Shown: positions 38,317 through 50,545 of the stretch, piece by piece
How the letters are laid out: every line of letters starts with the position of its first letter
Position numbering within the stretch: position 1 is the first letter of the stretch
Made by a program: the position numbers and the translations under genes
Assembly: GCF_001624695.1 (NCBI RefSeq)
Contig: NZ_JSEP01000017.1
Span: forward strand, 62,001-126,000
Length of the DNA stretch: 64,000 nucleotides
Origin: Labrenzia sp. OB1
Lineage (GTDB): Bacteria; Pseudomonadota; Alphaproteobacteria; Rhizobiales; Stappiaceae
Direction of reading: 5' to 3'
The notes under the pieces: generated by a model
The model's input: only the letters and a program-made list of their open reading frames with translations
Database searches by the model: none
What the model was told of the DNA's origin: nothing

Positions 38317-40098
38317 TCAGTTGGCCTGACGGCGGAGGAAAGCCGGAATTTCCAACTGTTCGTCATCAGTCGTGGTAACCGGCTTGGGTGCTGCCCGGCC
38401 AGTGCCGTCCAGCTGGCCAGCCGCGCCCTGGGTGGAAGGACGTTGCTGAGGCGCGCGCGGTGCGGCCTGTTGCGCAGGCTGCAGCTGCGGTGCGGACCGG
38501 GTAACCGGAGCCTCCGCATCGAGCTCATCCTCCTCGTCTTCCCGGCGGCCGAGGCCACTGGCGAGACGGCGCAGAAGACCCATCGGGCGCCGGTCTTCCT
38601 CATCATGCTCCTCGTAGCCTGCGGCAGGTGCTGCAGGCTGCGCCGGGGCTGCGGAAGCCTCGTTTGCCAAAGGTTGCCGGGCGGGGCTTGCAGTGGTCTG
38701 CTGTGCCCGCAACTCACGCTGGGCGATAGGCGGAAAGTCCTCGACCCGCGGCATGCGCGAATTGGTGGTGTGCTCCTCGGCAGCCGGCGGAATATACGGC
38801 TTGCTGAGCGGTGCATCCTCGACGACCTGTGCAGGCGCTTCCCCATCGAGATCCATCATCGCGGCCTTGCCGGCAAGAGCGGCGCTCGAAGGCTGTACGC
38901 GCTTGATCTCCACATCCGGATCGCTGGCGACGGACACCGGCTGAGGGTCCGGAATTGCCAGTTCTTTCTCCAGGCTGGCAACTGCCTTTGCCGCAGCGTC
39001 CATGGCATTGGCTTTTTCAGCGGTTGCCGCCGGCTTCGCCGTTGTGAATTCCGGGATACGCGCGGGTGCAGGCATCTCGGCATTCAGGGATTGGGCTCCT
39101 GCGGAGGGAAACGTGTTGGCCGCGAGGGCTTCCTCCTTGTCAATGCCGGTCGCCACGACCGAAACCCGGATGATGCCATCGAGGGTTTCATCGAATGTCG
39201 CTCCCAGGATGATATTGGCGTCCGCATCGACTTCCTCGCGGATACGGGTCGCTGCCTCATCCACTTCAAACAGCGTCAGATCGTTACCGCCGGTGATGGA
39301 GATGAGAAGGCCCCGGGCCCCTTTCATGGAGGATTCGTCGAGAAGCGGGTTGGCAATGGCAGCTTCAGCCGCCTGCTGCGCGCGCTTTTCGCCACTTGCT
39401 TCGCCCGTGCCCATCATTGCCTTGCCCATGCCGCGCATAACGGAACGAACGTCGGCAAAGTCGAGGTTGATGAGACCTTCCTTCACCATCAGGTCGGTGA
39501 TGCAGGCAACACCGGAGTAAAGCACCTGATCGGCCATCGCGAAGGCGTCGGCGAAAGTGGTCTGTGCATTGGCGATGCGGAACAGGTTCTGGTTCGGAAT
39601 GACGATCAGCGTGTCCACGCTGCGCTGCAGCTCTTCGATACCGCTGTCCGCGATCCGCATCCGGCGGGCGCCTTCGAACTGGAACGGCTTGGTCACAACA
39701 CCAACGGTCAGAATGCCCTGTTCGCGTGCCGCACGGGCAATCACGGGAGCCGCACCGGTACCGGTGCCACCGCCCATGCCGGCGGTGATGAACACCATGT
39801 GCGATCCGGACAGATGGTCGTTGATCTCGTCGATCACTTCCTCGGCCGCGGCTGAGCCGACTTCCGGCTGAGAGCCAGCGCCAAGACCTTCCGTGACCGC
39901 CACGCCCATCTGGACGAGGCGTTCGGACTGGTTCATGGCCAGCGCCTGGGCATCCGTGTTGGCGCAAACGAAGTCGCACCCCTGGAGGCCTGCTGTGATC
40001 ATGTTATTGACGGCGTTTCCGCCCGCACCGCCGACGCCGAAGACCGTAATCCGCGGCTTCAGCTCCTGAATGTCGGGCATCTTCAGGTTGATGGTCAT
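38317..40098 (-). CDS. ftsZ: Cell division protein FtsZ
   Basis: A 593-residue tubulin-like GTPase that forms the division ring. GTP-binding G box is [10 protein letters not shown] and the T7 loop is [11 protein letters not shown]. After the about 320-residue core comes a very long Ala/Pro/Gln-rich linker and the conserved C-terminal peptide [11 protein letters not shown] that binds FtsA. The ATG at 40096-40098 ([21 protein letters not shown]) matches family starts and has GAGGA upstream. The frame remains open to an ATG at 40209, only five bases past the ftsA stop. Confidence 0.96.
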   Translation of the reverse strand: MTINLKMPDIQELKPRITVFGVGGAGGNAVNNMITAGLQGCDFVCANTDAQALAMNQSERLVQMGVAVTEGLGAGSQPEVGSAAAEEVIDEINDHLSGSHMVFITAGMGGGTGTGAAPVIARAAREQGILTVGVVTKPFQFEGARRMRIADSGIEELQRSVDTLIVIPNQNLFRIANAQTTFADAFAMADQVLYSGVACITDLMVKEGLINLDFADVRSVMRGMGKAMMGTGEASGEKRAQQAAEAAIANPLLDESSMKGARGLLISITGGNDLTLFEVDEAATRIREEVDADANIILGATFDETLDGIIRVSVVATGIDKEEALAANTFPSAGAQSLNAEMPAPARIPEFTTAKPAATAEKANAMDAAAKAVASLEKELAIPDPQPVSVASDPDVEIKRVQPSSAALAGKAAMMDLDGEAPAQVVEDAPLSKPYIPPAAEEHTTNSRMPRVEDFPPIAQRELRAQQTTASPARQPLANEASAAPAQPAAPAAGYEEHDEEDRRPMGLLRRLASGLGRREDEEDELDAEAPVTRSAPQLQPAQQAAPRAPQQRPSTQGAAGQLDGTGRAAPKPVTTTDDEQLEIPAFLRRQAN

Positions 40099-40213
40099 AT
40101 TATCCTCGCGACCCAATGGCGCCCCCGATACGGGAGTGGCCTCTTCTTCCCTAATCTTCTCCGCCATTGCTGGCAGCACAAATTCCTGGCTTTCGTCTTC
40201 TTGGCTCATGTCG

Positions 40214-41536
40214 TCAGAAGCTTTCCCTGATCCACTGGCCCACACGGGCCAGATAACCAGATTGCCCGCCCCACCCAGATCTCCGGTTCTTGTGTTCGAA
40301 CTGTTCGATTTGAGCGACTTGCGGATAAATCAAGAGGCCGACCGCGGCGGCAAATGCCGGACCTTTGGCAGCCTCGGGAAGACCGGCGACACCAAGTGGC
40401 CGGCCAAGACGGACGTTGCGCCCCAGGACGTGACGCGCAACTTCTCCAAGACCCGTGAGCTGACTTGCACCCCCTGTCAGAACAATCTGCTTGCCTACCC
40501 GACCGGCAAAACCGGAGGCAGTCAGGCGATCTCTCACGAGTTCTAGGATTTCTTCCACACGCGGGCGGATGACCCGGGTCAGCGCCGAGCGCGGGATCTG
40601 GTTCGGCAGGTCGCTGTCGCTTTCCAGCGGCGGCACCGTGAGCAGGTCACGATCGTCCGAGCCGGAAGCCAGCGGCGAGCCATAAAGGGTTTTCAGGCGC
40701 TCCGCATCCTGGAGGCGGGTCGCGAAGGCGCGGGCAATGTCGGTGGTGACGTGGTTGCCGCCGACGGCAATCGCGTCCAGATGCACCATGTGACCGTCCA
40801 CGAAGACCGATAGGGTCGTCGTGCCGCCGCCCATGTCGATGCACGCAACTCCCAGCTCCGCTTCATCGTCGACAATGGTGGACAGCCCGCTGGCAAAGGG
40901 TGTCGCCACCATGGTTTCAACGTGAAGATGGCCACGGTTGATGCAGAGTTCCAGATTGCGTACAGGCGGCACTTCAGCTGTGACAACCTGCATTTCGACA
41001 CCGAGCTTGTGCCCCATCATGCCGCGCGGGTCACGAATACCGCGACTGCCGTCCAGCGAATAGGAGATAGGCAATGCGTGCGTGACCGCCCGTCCATCGG
41101 TGACCGAGTGACTGGAGCCGGCGGAAAGAACCCGCTGGATATCGGCCTCGGACACGCTGTCGCCAGCCAGCGGCACGCCGGCACTGTAGATTTCGCTCTG
41201 CAGACGGCCGCAGCTGATATTCGAAATAAGCGATTCCACCGTCACGCCGGCCATCCGCTCCGCGCTGTCGACCGCCTGACGAATGGCCTGTTCGGCCGCG
41301 TCCATGTCGACCACAACACCGGACTTGATGCCGCGCGAGCGCTGATACCCATAGCCGAGCACTTCCACCTTGTGGGATCGGCTCGACAGGATCGACTTGT
41401 CGTCCCGCGGCACAAGCTTTGCGATCAGGCAGCAGACTTTCGTTGAGCCCACGTCCAGCACAGACATGATGACCGCGCGCCGCGTTGGAAGCGGCCGCAT
41501 TTTTGGCAGATAAAGGTGGCTGGAGGAGCGGCTCAT
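40214..41536 (-). CDS. ftsA: Cell division protein FtsA
   Basis: A 440-residue actin-like protein tethering FtsZ to the membrane. ATP-binding phosphate loops are visible as [14 protein letters not shown] and [16 protein letters not shown], with the adenosine motif [15 protein letters not shown]-terminal amphipathic helix ([12 protein letters not shown]) is the membrane-targeting end. Its start overlaps the ftsQ stop in an ATGA-type four-base overlap. Confidence 0.95.
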   Translation of the reverse strand: MSRSSSHLYLPKMRPLPTRRAVIMSVLDVGSTKVCCLIAKLVPRDDKSILSSRSHKVEVLGYGYQRSRGIKSGVVVDMDAAEQAIRQAVDSAERMAGVTVESLISNISCGRLQSEIYSAGVPLAGDSVSEADIQRVLSAGSSHSVTDGRAVTHALPISYSLDGSRGIRDPRGMMGHKLGVEMQVVTAEVPPVRNLELCINRGHLHVETMVATPFASGLSTIVDDEAELGVACIDMGGGTTTLSVFVDGHMVHLDAIAVGGNHVTTDIARAFATRLQDAERLKTLYGSPLASGSDDRDLLTVPPLESDSDLPNQIPRSALTRVIRPRVEEILELVRDRLTASGFAGRVGKQIVLTGGASQLTGLGEVARHVLGRNVRLGRPLGVAGLPEAAKGPAFAAAVGLLIYPQVAQIEQFEHKNRRSGWGGQSGYLARVGQWIRESF

Positions 41537-42447
41537 GTATCGCGCTCCTTCTTGCCGGACTGTCCCTTGCCGCCGGTCATGACCTTGCGCTGCTCGGCAG
41601 CTTCGTCCGACAGTCGGACTGTCACCCGATCGGCGAGACGCAAATCTATCGCCATGATATCGCGCGACAGCAGACCGCTTTCCTCATCCATTTTCACCAG
41701 GTCCGCCAGAGCGGCATGAATATTGTTTTCCGGCAAACGGATGGAGATGCCGTTTTCAAGCTGCAGGTCCCAGCGCCGATCGCTGACCAGAAACGCCGCG
41801 CGCACACGCGGCCGCAGCTCTGGAACGGCTGACAGAGCCGAATTTATTTCCACCGCCCGGCGCTGTGCTCCGTGATTGACCACGAGAAGAAGGTTTGCAT
41901 AACGGCCATCGACATCGTCGGTGATCACGTCGCCTGATTCGTTGATGATCGAGACCAGGTCGCCCCGCTGCCAAAGAGCATAGGGAACCCGCTCCTCGAT
42001 GCTGATCTGAAGCGTGCTCGGATAGAGCTTCATGACAGAGGCGTTCTTCACCCACGCCATGCGGTTCAAACGCTCACGTGCCCCTGCGGCATCAAAGAGT
42101 GCCAAGGATGTGCCATCATGGATTTCGAGCGCTTCGAGGATCTGGAACTCGTCGATTTCCCGCTGGCCGGAAAGCTTCACGGCTTCAACACCAAAGCCTG
42201 CGGCGGACAGCAGCGCATCGGAAACGATCCGGCCATGTCCCCCTATGACTATTCCATAACTAATTGTTAAGGTTAAGAAACCCAGCGCAGCAGCAGAACC
42301 TGCCCACTGCGGCAATTCCATGAGGCGCCCGGCGGCGCGCCAGACAGGCTGACGATGCAAACGCGCGACACCACGCCCGCGCGGAGCCAGTTCGGCCTCC
42401 AGGCGGGTAAGAGCATTGCGTTTATGTTTGCGTCCTAGCGACAGCAA
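41533..42447 (-). CDS. ftsQ: Cell division protein FtsQ
   Basis: A 304-residue bitopic protein: cytoplasmic basic N-terminus, one membrane segment at about residues 50-72, then a POTRA domain (VKLSGQREIDEFQILEALEI) and the FtsQ domain (WVKNASVMKLYPSTLQISIEERVPYALW). It links early and late division proteins. It overlaps ddl by 13 bases, showing tight operon packing. Confidence 0.93.
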   Translation of the reverse strand: MLSLGRKHKRNALTRLEAELAPRGRGVARLHRQPVWRAAGRLMELPQWAGSAAALGFLTLTISYGIVIGGHGRIVSDALLSAAGFGVEAVKLSGQREIDEFQILEALEIHDGTSLALFDAAGARERLNRMAWVKNASVMKLYPSTLQISIEERVPYALWQRGDLVSIINESGDVITDDVDGRYANLLLVVNHGAQRRAVEINSALSAVPELRPRVRAAFLVSDRRWDLQLENGISIRLPENNIHAALADLVKMDEESGLLSRDIMAIDLRLADRVTVRLSDEAAEQRKVMTGGKGQSGKKERDT

Positions 42448-43361
42448 CTTGCGTCCTCAACCATCCAGCTAACCAGGTCCCTGAAACTCATCCCCTGATA
42501 GGCCGCCAATTCCGGCACAAGAGAGGTAGGCGTCATGCCTGGCTGCGTGTTTACTTCGAGACAAATCAGGTCTCCGGAGCCGTCTTCCCGTTCGTCGAAT
42601 CGGAAATCCGCACGGGAAACACCCCGGCAATCCAGAGCCTGATGGGCCTTGACTGCTAGTGTCTCTATGTTTTGGTAAACAATCGGTGAAATTTTCGCAG
42701 GAAGAATGTGTTTTGAACCGCCATGTGCATATTTCGCTTCATAATCGTAGAAGCCTTGCCCCTGCGGAAGAATATCTATGATGCCAAGTGACCGGTCATT
42801 CATGACAGCACATGTCAATTCCCGGCCCGCGATGAATTTCTCGCACATCAGCACCTCAGGAAAGGGCCAGTCATCCCGGCTCAGCTCTTGCGGCGGAAAC
42901 TCTTGATCTTTCTGGACAATCAATACGCCGAAGCTGGAGCCCTCGTTGATCGGCTTGAGCACATAAGGCGGCTTCATGGGATGTTCGCGAAGGATGTCGC
43001 GACGGTTCACGATCACATGTTCGGTTACCGGGATTCCGGCTGCCGCCATGACCGCCTTGGCCTTCACCTTGTTCATCGCCAGGCTCGATGCCATCACGCC
43101 GGAGTGCGTATAGGGGATGTTAAGAAACTCTAATATTCCCTGAATGCAGCCGTCCTCGCCATAGGGGCCATGAAGGGCATTGAAGGCAACATCGGGCCGC
43201 AGATCCCGCAGGACGGCGGATATATCCCGGTCCACATCGATACGGGTCACCCGGTAGCCGGCTTCTTCCAGGGCGTCGGCGCATTCCTTCCCGGTTGACA
43301 GACTTACCGGCCGTTCGTTGACCCAGCCTCCCATCAGAACGGCAACATGTTTTCCGGCCAT
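42435..43361 (-). CDS. ddl: D-alanine-D-alanine ligase
   Basis: A 308-residue ATP-grasp enzyme making D-Ala-D-Ala for the peptidoglycan stem. The N-terminal AVLMGGWVNERPVSL and HGPYGEDGCIQGILEFLNIPYTHSG and the C-terminal LEVNTQPGMTPTSLVP are family motifs. ATG at 43361 overlaps the end of murB; the frame upstream lies inside murB. Confidence 0.95.
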   Translation of the reverse strand: MAGKHVAVLMGGWVNERPVSLSTGKECADALEEAGYRVTRIDVDRDISAVLRDLRPDVAFNALHGPYGEDGCIQGILEFLNIPYTHSGVMASSLAMNKVKAKAVMAAAGIPVTEHVIVNRRDILREHPMKPPYVLKPINEGSSFGVLIVQKDQEFPPQELSRDDWPFPEVLMCEKFIAGRELTCAVMNDRSLGIIDILPQGQGFYDYEAKYAHGGSKHILPAKISPIVYQNIETLAVKAHQALDCRGVSRADFRFDEREDGSGDLICLEVNTQPGMTPTSLVPELAAYQGMSFRDLVSWMVEDASCCR

Positions 43362-43362
43362 A

Positions 43363-44334
43363 TTACGCAGCCTCCTCTTCTTCACCCAGAAACGGTTCGA
43401 CAGGACCATCGGGTCCGAACCGTCCCAGCCGCTTTATTTCCCATTCCAGTCTGATACCGCTGTGCTGCAGGACTCGCGCCCGCACGGTTTCGCCGAGCAG
43501 CTCCAGGTCGTGTCCGGTGGCATCGCCGGTGTTGATCATGAAATTGCAGTGCATTTCCGACATTTGCGCACCGCCGACCGTCAGCCCACGGCATCCGGCC
43601 GCGTCGACGGCCTTCCAGGCCGAGGTTCCAGGCGGGTTCTTGAAAGTCGAGCCGCCTGTCTTTTCCCGGATCGGCTGCGCCTTTTCCCGATGCGCGACAA
43701 CATCCGCCATCTCCGCCCGGATCGACGCCTCATCACCGGGCACACCTTCAAAAACCGCGGCAGTGAAAATCAGATCATTGGGAGCCGAAGAGTGCCTGTA
43801 GGCATAGCCCATGTCGGCATTGGTCAGCACTTGGCGGTTGCCGTCACGGTCATAAGCGATGAGCTCCACCATCCGCTCGCGGGTTTCCGTACCGTGAGCG
43901 CCCGCATTCATGCGCAGGGCACCGCCCAGTCCTCCGGGAATGCCCGTGTAAAATGCAAAACCGCCAAGACCGGCCTCCGCGGCGGCTTCCGCGAGACGTT
44001 TGTCGGGCACCGCAGCCCCGGCGCTGAGCCGGTCGCCGCCAATTTTCTCGATGGCCCCGAACCCCCTGGCGCTCAGGCGTATCACAACACCTTCCAGACC
44101 GCCGTCCCGGATCAGGAGGTTCGAGCCGAGACCAACCGGAAGAACGGGAATGTCTTTCGGCAGTTTCTTCAAGAACGCTGAAAGATCCGCCTCGTCGGCC
44201 GGCTGGAACATGAGCTGCGCCGGACCGCCGGTGCGCAGCCAGGTCACAGAGGAGAGAGGCTGATTGGCTGTCAGCCTGCCGCGAATGTCTTCGCCGAGAC
44301 CCGGGACGGCTTCAAGAAGATCGGGGAAACCCAT
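43363..44334 (-). CDS. murB: UDP-N-acetylenolpyruvoylglucosamine reductase
   Basis: A 323-residue FAD enzyme forming UDP-MurNAc. FAD motifs are [15 protein letters not shown] and the serine proton donor lies in [10 protein letters not shown]. It lacks one loop domain of type I MurB, fitting the alphaproteobacterial type II form (start [20 protein letters not shown]). Confidence 0.95.
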   Translation of the reverse strand: MGFPDLLEAVPGLGEDIRGRLTANQPLSSVTWLRTGGPAQLMFQPADEADLSAFLKKLPKDIPVLPVGLGSNLLIRDGGLEGVVIRLSARGFGAIEKIGGDRLSAGAAVPDKRLAEAAAEAGLGGFAFYTGIPGGLGGALRMNAGAHGTETRERMVELIAYDRDGNRQVLTNADMGYAYRHSSAPNDLIFTAAVFEGVPGDEASIRAEMADVVAHREKAQPIREKTGGSTFKNPPGTSAWKAVDAAGCRGLTVGGAQMSEMHCNFMINTGDATGHDLELLGETVRARVLQHSGIRLEWEIKRLGRFGPDGPVEPFLGEEEEAA

Positions 44335-44346
44335 TAAAAGTCTCCC

Positions 44347-45747
44347 TCAGAGCGCTTCGAGCTGTTTCGGCAACGCATACGCCCATTGGGTGATGTTGCC
44401 CGCTCCAAGGCAGATCACGAAATCTCCTGGTCCCGCCAGCTCCTTCACCAGCGCAGGCAATTCCTCAGGACTCTCGATGGACCGGACGTTGCGATGCCCC
44501 CGGGTTTTCATCCCCGAGACAAGATCGGTATGTGCTGCCCCCTCAATCGGCTGTTCGCCCGCGGCATAAACCGGCGCGATGATCACAGCATCGGCATCGT
44601 TGAAGCAATTCGAGAAATCGTCAAACAGGCTTGCGAGCCTTGAATACCGATGCGGCTGCATGATTGCGATGACCTTGCCCTTCGTCGACTCGCGCGCGGC
44701 ATGCAGCACCGCCTTGATCTCGACCGGATGATGGCCGTAATCGTCGAAGATCTGAACACCGCCAGCCGTGCCGGTCGGGGTGAAGCGGCGCTTGACGCCA
44801 CCGAAGGTGGATATGCCCTTCTTAAGCTCCTCAGGCCCCACTCCAAGCTGGGAAGCCACCGCAAGAGCGGCTGTGGCGTTGGAGACGTTATGCAGACCCG
44901 GCATCGGCAAGACCAGATCCTTCAGCTCGATTGTCTCACCCGTCCGCCGGTCGCGGATGGTGACCGAGAAAACCGACTTGCCACCATCCATCGAGACATC
45001 GGTGAAGCGGACATCGGCCTGTGGATTGGTCCCATAAGTGACGACCCGCCGGTCCTCGATCGCCCCGATCATGGTCTGAACTTCCGGATGGTCCAGACAC
45101 ATGACCGCAAATCCGTAGAACGGCACATTTTCCACGAACTGCCGGAAGGCGGCACGAACCCCTGCGAAATCGCCGTAGTGATCGAGATGCTCAGGGTCGA
45201 TATTGGTCACGACCGCCACATCCGCCGGAAGCTTGACGAAGGTGCCGTCGCTTTCATCGGCTTCCACGACCATCCAGTCGCCTTTGCCCATACGGGCATT
45301 GGTACCGTAGGCATTGATGATGCCGCCATTGATGACCGTGGGATCGAGATGACCGGCATCCAGCAGCGCAGCCACCATCGAGGTTGTCGTTGTCTTGCCG
45401 TGGGTCCCGCCGACGGCAATGGCCTGCTTGAAGCGCATCAGCTCAGCCAGCATTTCAGCGCGCCGAACTACCGGGATCAGTTTCTCGCGGGCGGCAACCA
45501 GCTCCGGGTTGTCTTTCCGGATCGCCGATGACACGACAAGAACTTCCGCATCGCCGAGATTGTCTGCATCATGACCCACCTTGACCTCGATGCCTTGAGA
45601 GCGGAGGCGTTGCACATTGGCGTTTTCCGCCATATCGGACCCCTGAACCTGATAGCCGAGGGTCTTGAGCACTTCGGCAATCCCGCTCATGCCGATCCCG
45701 CCGATCCCGACGAAATGGACGGGGCCGATATCCTGCGGCATTTTCAT
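44347..45747 (-). CDS. murC: UDP-N-acetylmuramate-L-alanine ligase
   Basis: A 466-residue Mur ligase adding L-Ala to UDP-MurNAc. Opening [17 protein letters not shown] and the ATP loop [14 protein letters not shown] are diagnostic for MurC; the C-terminal domain contains [11 protein letters not shown]. It overlaps murG by four bases. Confidence 0.97.
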   Translation of the reverse strand: MKMPQDIGPVHFVGIGGIGMSGIAEVLKTLGYQVQGSDMAENANVQRLRSQGIEVKVGHDADNLGDAEVLVVSSAIRKDNPELVAAREKLIPVVRRAEMLAELMRFKQAIAVGGTHGKTTTTSMVAALLDAGHLDPTVINGGIINAYGTNARMGKGDWMVVEADESDGTFVKLPADVAVVTNIDPEHLDHYGDFAGVRAAFRQFVENVPFYGFAVMCLDHPEVQTMIGAIEDRRVVTYGTNPQADVRFTDVSMDGGKSVFSVTIRDRRTGETIELKDLVLPMPGLHNVSNATAALAVASQLGVGPEELKKGISTFGGVKRRFTPTGTAGGVQIFDDYGHHPVEIKAVLHAARESTKGKVIAIMQPHRYSRLASLFDDFSNCFNDADAVIIAPVYAAGEQPIEGAAHTDLVSGMKTRGHRNVRSIESPEELPALVKELAGPGDFVICLGAGNITQWAYALPKQLEAL

Positions 45748-46850
45748 GGCCGTTCTCCTTGTTCGTTGGCGACCTTTTCGACCAGGTCCGCGAGATGTTT
45801 CACCGCGTCCGGTCTTGCGATCCCGCGAGCCTTTTCAGCTGCTGTTGCAAGCATCTCCGGCGCCTCCGTGAAACGGATAATCTCCTTTGCAAGTCGCTCG
45901 GGATACAGATCCACCTGCCGGATCGGCCAGGCGCCGCCGATTTTTTCCAGAACGCTGGCATTGACAGCCTGGTCCTGATCGAGCGCACCGGGCAGCGGAA
46001 CCAGTATCGACGGCCGGCCAAGTACGCTGAGTTCGCTCACCGAAGAGGCTCCGGAGCGGCACAGGACCAGGTGCGCCTGAGCAATACGCTGAGGCATGTC
46101 CTGAAAGAAAGGCGCGCATTCGGCCTGAACACCAAGTGAATCGTAGACGCTCTGCACGCGTTCCATGTCTTCCGGACGGCATTGCTGCACGATCCTGAGC
46201 CGGGCGCGTATCTCGGATGGAAGGTCTGCCAGCGCCTGGGGAACAAGGTCGGAGAAAAACCGCGCCCCCTGTGACCCGCCGAAGACAAGCAGGTTGAATT
46301 CTCCGCCGGGCAGCGGCGCTGAATACGGCAGCTCAGATGCAGCCAGAACCGCATCGCGAACCGGGTTGCCGGTTTCAACAAGCTTGCTGGCCAGATCTTC
46401 GGGCAGGTTGACGATAGGCACGCTTGTGGCAATCGCGGTTACGCCCTTGGCCAACAATCTGTTCGCACGGCCCATGACGCCATTGGCTTCATGCAATATG
46501 GAAGGCGTACCGGCCAGGCGCGCGGCATACATTGGCGGGAAGGTCGGATAACCACCGAATCCGGCGACGACATCAGGTTTGAGCGTCCGGATCACGGATC
46601 TGGCCTGAAGCGTGCCGCGCAGCAGGCTGAAGGCCGTTCTTGCAAGCGAAACAGGATTGCGGCCCCGGATGGTTTCAGATGCGATGATATGAACCTTGCG
46701 AGCCGGAAAGGCCGAGCCGTATTTGTCGGCCCGCTCGTCCGTTGCCAGTTCAACGGTCCAACCGCGCCGGAGAAGTTCACTGGCAAGCGCCTGGGCGGGG
46801 AAAAGGTGGCCACCGCTTCCGCCGGCCGTCAGGAGTACTGTTTTTGTCAT
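45744..46850 (-). CDS. murG: Lipid II synthase (UDP-GlcNAc:lipid I transferase)
   Basis: A 368-residue glycosyltransferase making lipid II at the inner face of the membrane. The N-terminal [13 protein letters not shown] loop, [10 protein letters not shown] and the UDP-GlcNAc site [11 protein letters not shown] are all present. Translationally coupled to murC. Confidence 0.96.
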   Translation of the reverse strand: MTKTVLLTAGGSGGHLFPAQALASELLRRGWTVELATDERADKYGSAFPARKVHIIASETIRGRNPVSLARTAFSLLRGTLQARSVIRTLKPDVVAGFGGYPTFPPMYAARLAGTPSILHEANGVMGRANRLLAKGVTAIATSVPIVNLPEDLASKLVETGNPVRDAVLAASELPYSAPLPGGEFNLLVFGGSQGARFFSDLVPQALADLPSEIRARLRIVQQCRPEDMERVQSVYDSLGVQAECAPFFQDMPQRIAQAHLVLCRSGASSVSELSVLGRPSILVPLPGALDQDQAVNASVLEKIGGAWPIRQVDLYPERLAKEIIRFTEAPEMLATAAEKARGIARPDAVKHLADLVEKVANEQGERP

Positions 46851-46885
46851 AAAATCCGGCTTCTGGCCTAATGTTTGATCTGGCT

Positions 46886-48043
46886 TTACATCAGCGACGA
46901 TGGCGACAACCTGCTCACGGTAACGGCATCACTACGGGAAGGCTGCGGTCGCCTCCGGGTCAGAGCCAGAATGGCACCAGCCGTCATGGCAGACGAAAAA
47001 AGCGACGAGCCTCCATAGGAAATGAAAGGCAGGGTCATGCCCTTGGAGGGCATGAGATGCAGGTTGACGGCAAGATTGATGGTTGCCTGCAGGCCGAAGA
47101 GAACCACAAGTCCCGCCGTTGCGAGACGGCTGAAGGCATCCTGGTCCCGTCCCGCATGATTCAGGCCGCGAATGACGATAAAGGCGAAGACGGCAACCAG
47201 CAGCAGGCAGGCCAGGACGCCGAACTCCTCGCCGACAACCGCGAAAATGAAATCCGTGTGGCTGTCGGGCAGAATGCGCTTTACCGTACCTTCTCCCGGA
47301 CCGCGCCCGAACCACCCTCCCGCAAGAAAGGAATCCATCGCCGTATCGACCTGAAACGTATCCCCGGAACTCGGATCCAGGAACCGGTCCACGCGATTGG
47401 TCACATGCGGCAGGAATGCATAGGCTGCGAACAGACCGGCAATGCCGATCAGCCCAAGCGCCATAATAAGAACCCAGGAAATGCCGTTGAGAAAGAAAAG
47501 CCCCGCCCAGACGAGGCCCAGAAGCATAGTCTGGCCAAAGTCGGGTTGCGCGATCAGAAGCGCCGCGCAGATGGCGAACAGCACGAAGGCGAACAGGACG
47601 CCGGGAACCTCCCGCCGCCGGCCGCTTTCCGACAAAAGGAAAGCGATCAGCACCACGAATGCCGGCTTCAGGAACTCTGAAGGCTGCAGGGAGAAACCGG
47701 CGATGTAGATCCAGCGGCGCGCGCCCTTGGCTTCAAAACCGGCGAACAGCGTCGCCACCATCAGGACCAGAGAGACAACGAACACGATCAGCGCGGCGCG
47801 CCGGATCGCGCGCGGCGACATGAGCGACGCCGCCAGCATGACCGCGATTGCCGGCAGGAGAAACAGGGCCTGACGCTTGACGAAGAAAAAAGTCTCCACA
47901 CCGAGCCGTTCGGCAACCGGCGGACTTGCGGCGAAGGACAGCACCACGCCCCCGACCATCAGCAGGCCGAAGGCCGCGAGCAGATAGTGATCCACGGTCC
48001 AGAGCCACTCGGCGAACCGGCTGCGATCAGCGCGTGACACCAT
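46886..48043 (-). CDS. ftsW: FtsW, lipid II glycosyltransferase of the septum
   Basis: A 385-residue SEDS protein with about ten membrane segments. Typical pieces are SLQPSEFLKPAFVV, AQPDFGQTMLL and LPFISYGGSSLF. It polymerises septal glycan together with FtsI. The start directly follows murD (adjacent coordinates). Confidence 0.96.
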   Translation of the reverse strand: MVSRADRSRFAEWLWTVDHYLLAAFGLLMVGGVVLSFAASPPVAERLGVETFFFVKRQALFLLPAIAVMLAASLMSPRAIRRAALIVFVVSLVLMVATLFAGFEAKGARRWIYIAGFSLQPSEFLKPAFVVLIAFLLSESGRRREVPGVLFAFVLFAICAALLIAQPDFGQTMLLGLVWAGLFFLNGISWVLIMALGLIGIAGLFAAYAFLPHVTNRVDRFLDPSSGDTFQVDTAMDSFLAGGWFGRGPGEGTVKRILPDSHTDFIFAVVGEEFGVLACLLLVAVFAFIVIRGLNHAGRDQDAFSRLATAGLVVLFGLQATINLAVNLHLMPSKGMTLPFISYGGSSLFSSAMTAGAILALTRRRPQPSRSDAVTVSRLSPSSLM

Positions 48044-49444
48044 CTAGGCGACCTCCTGCGTATTGCCGGTACCAGGCAAGGCACGCACCGCGTCCACAAA
48101 AGCAACGCCCCGCAGTTCGAAGTTCCGGTATTGGTCGAAGCTGGCGCAGGCGGGAGAAAGCAGAATGGCGATTTCCTCCGCCCCGTCTTCAGCCGCCTCG
48201 CGCACCGCGTCCGCCACTGCCTGAGGCAGCGTGCCGCTGACCTTGTACGGAACGCGGCCTTCAAGCGTTTTGGCGAAATCCTCGGCCGCTTCCCCGATCA
48301 GAAACGTCTTCGCGATCCTCGGAAAATACTCGTCCAGCGAGGAAATGCCGCCTTCCTTTGCCCGTCCGCCTGCAATCCAGTAGATCCTCTCGAAGCTGGC
48401 GAGGGCTCTTGCGGCTGCGTCGGCGTTGGTGGCCTTGGAATCGTTGATAAAGAGCACCCGACCCTGTTTTGCCACCACTTCCATGCGGTGATGCAAACCC
48501 GGGAAGGACGTGAAAGCCGCGGCAATCTCTCCTGCGGGGAGCTCCAGCGCCCTGAGTGCGGCGAAAGCTGCGGCTGCATTCTGGCCGTTGTGATCGCCGC
48601 GCAGGCTGTCGATCCCGCCCAGGAGCGCAACTTCGCTCTGGCTGCCGTCACGAGCTTCGATCAGACGGCCATGGCGGGCATAGATACCGCTGGTGAGCTC
48701 CCGCTCTCCGGCAATCCGGCAGACCGGCTTGCGCGCCAGTTCCAGCCGGTCGGCTATAGAAGAGGAATTAAGGTCGTCAACGCCGACAACCGCGACCTTG
48801 GACCCGGCCACAAGCCGCTCCTTGATAGCTGCGTAGTATTCGATGGTGCCGTGCCGGTCGAGATGATCCGGCGACAGGTTCATGTGTATGCCGACGGTCG
48901 GGTCCAGCGTCGGAGAAAGGTCGATCTGGTAGGAAGAACACTCAAGAACGTAGTGGCGGCCGGGTTGCGGCGGTTCCAGCTCAAGAACCGGTGTGCCGAT
49001 ATTCCCGCCAACCTGCACATCGAGACCCAGTTCACGTAGTAGATGACCGATCAGCGCAGTGGTGGTCGATTTGCCGTTGGTGCCCGTGATCGCGATCAAG
49101 GGCGCGTCCGGACAAATCTTGCGTCGCTCGCGGCAGAAAAGCTCAACATCGCCGATGATCTCCACACCCGCGTCTCGGGCAAGATCCACCGACCAGTGCG
49201 GCACCGGATGGGTCAGCGGCACACCGGGTGCCAAAACGAGGGCGGCGATGCCGCTCCAGTCCAGCTCGCGCAGGTCGCGGGTCTCAAGCCCCTCGGCTGC
49301 CGCCTGCCCGACCCGATCTTCATTATCATCGAAACACACCACATTCGCGCCACCCAGCTTGAGTGCCCGCGCTGTCGCCAGGCCGGACCCGCCCAGCCCG
49401 AACAAAGCGACAGTGCTGTTTTCAAATGTGGTGACAGGGATCAT
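48044..49444 (-). CDS. murD: UDP-N-acetylmuramoyl-L-alanine-D-glutamate ligase
   Basis: A 466-residue Mur ligase adding D-Glu. The Rossmann start [17 protein letters not shown], the ATP loop [15 protein letters not shown] and the motif [12 protein letters not shown] identify MurD. It lies five bases from mraY. Confidence 0.96.
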   Translation of the reverse strand: MIPVTTFENSTVALFGLGGSGLATARALKLGGANVVCFDDNEDRVGQAAAEGLETRDLRELDWSGIAALVLAPGVPLTHPVPHWSVDLARDAGVEIIGDVELFCRERRKICPDAPLIAITGTNGKSTTTALIGHLLRELGLDVQVGGNIGTPVLELEPPQPGRHYVLECSSYQIDLSPTLDPTVGIHMNLSPDHLDRHGTIEYYAAIKERLVAGSKVAVVGVDDLNSSSIADRLELARKPVCRIAGERELTSGIYARHGRLIEARDGSQSEVALLGGIDSLRGDHNGQNAAAAFAALRALELPAGEIAAAFTSFPGLHHRMEVVAKQGRVLFINDSKATNADAAARALASFERIYWIAGGRAKEGGISSLDEYFPRIAKTFLIGEAAEDFAKTLEGRVPYKVSGTLPQAVADAVREAAEDGAEEIAILLSPACASFDQYRNFELRGVAFVDAVRALPGTGNTQEVA

Positions 49445-49449
49445 GCGGC

Positions 49450-50535
49450 TTACCTCAACTTCAGTGTGGCAAGACCGAGCAGGGCCAGAACAACCGCAAT
49501 GATCCAGAAGCGTATAACCACCTGGCTTTCCGTCCAGCCCATGATCTCGAAATGATGGTGGATCGGCGCCATCCGGAAGACGCGTTTGCCTGTCAGCTTG
49601 AAGGAGATGACCTGCACGATCACCGAGACGGCCTCGAGAACGAAAAGGCCGCCAATGATGGCGAGAACGATCTCGTGCTTGGTGGCAACCGCGATGGCTC
49701 CGATCATGCCGCCGAGCGCCAGGGAACCAGTGTCACCCATAAATATGGCGGCCGGCGGCGCGTTGAACCAAAGGAAGCCGAGACCGGCGCCGATCACCGC
49801 GCCGCAGATCACGGCAAGTTCACCCGTCCCGGCGACATGATGGATCTGCAGATAATTTGCAAAGACCGCATTGCCCGAGAGATAGGCGATCAGCCCGAAG
49901 GAGGCGCAGGCAATCATCACAGGCACGATTGCGAGCCCGTCCAGGCCGTCGGTCAGGTTGACCGCATTTCCGGCGCCGACCATCACGAAAGCCGCGAAGG
50001 GAATGAAAAACAGGCCGAGATTAAGCGTGAAATCCTTGATGAAGGGGAAGGTGATCGCTGACGAGGACTGTGATGAATCGAGAATTGTTACCGCGAAGGC
50101 GGCAGCGCCCGCGATCAGGAATTCCAGCCCCAGACGCGCCTTGCCGCCGAATCCCTTGTGCGAGGACTTGGTCACTTTCAGGTAATCGTCATAAAAGCCG
50201 ATACTGCCGAAGCCCAGTGTCACGCCGGTCACCACCCAGACATAAGGATTGGAAAGATCCGACCACAGGAGGGCGGCGACCAGAGCGCCGGAGAGGATCA
50301 TCAGCCCGCCCATGGTAGGCGTGCCTTTCTTGGTCAGGAGATGGCTTTCCGGTCCGTCGGCACGGATCGGCTGACCATGGCCCTGCCGGATGCGCAGGCT
50401 GGAAATGATCTTGGGCCCGAACAGGAACACAAAAAACAGGGCGGTCATGATCGCGCCGCCGGTCCGGAACGTAATGTACCGAAAGACGTTCAGTGCGGAG
50501 ATCTGATCGGCGAATTGCCCCAAAAAATAAAACAT
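49450..50535 (-). CDS. mraY: Phospho-N-acetylmuramoyl-pentapeptide transferase
   Basis: A 361-residue, ten-helix membrane enzyme making lipid I from UDP-MurNAc-pentapeptide and undecaprenyl phosphate. Catalytic aspartates are in GFYDDYLKV and [10 protein letters not shown], and the HHHFE motif near the C-terminus ([12 protein letters not shown]) is complete. Confidence 0.97.
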   Translation of the reverse strand: MFYFLGQFADQISALNVFRYITFRTGGAIMTALFFVFLFGPKIISSLRIRQGHGQPIRADGPESHLLTKKGTPTMGGLMILSGALVAALLWSDLSNPYVWVVTGVTLGFGSIGFYDDYLKVTKSSHKGFGGKARLGLEFLIAGAAAFAVTILDSSQSSSAITFPFIKDFTLNLGLFFIPFAAFVMVGAGNAVNLTDGLDGLAIVPVMIACASFGLIAYLSGNAVFANYLQIHHVAGTGELAVICGAVIGAGLGFLWFNAPPAAIFMGDTGSLALGGMIGAIAVATKHEIVLAIIGGLFVLEAVSVIVQVISFKLTGKRVFRMAPIHHHFEIMGWTESQVVIRFWIIAVVLALLGLATLKLR

Positions 50536-50545
50536 CAGTTATCCC

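Noticed and set aside
38443..39855. A 470-codon open frame opposite ftsZ
   Set aside because: Antisense shadow of ftsZ with Cys/Arg-rich, low-quality composition.
42262..42275. Two adjacent TTAAC-like CtrA half sites inside ftsQ
   Set aside because: Spacing is two bases, not the seven required by the CtrA consensus, and they lie inside coding sequence.
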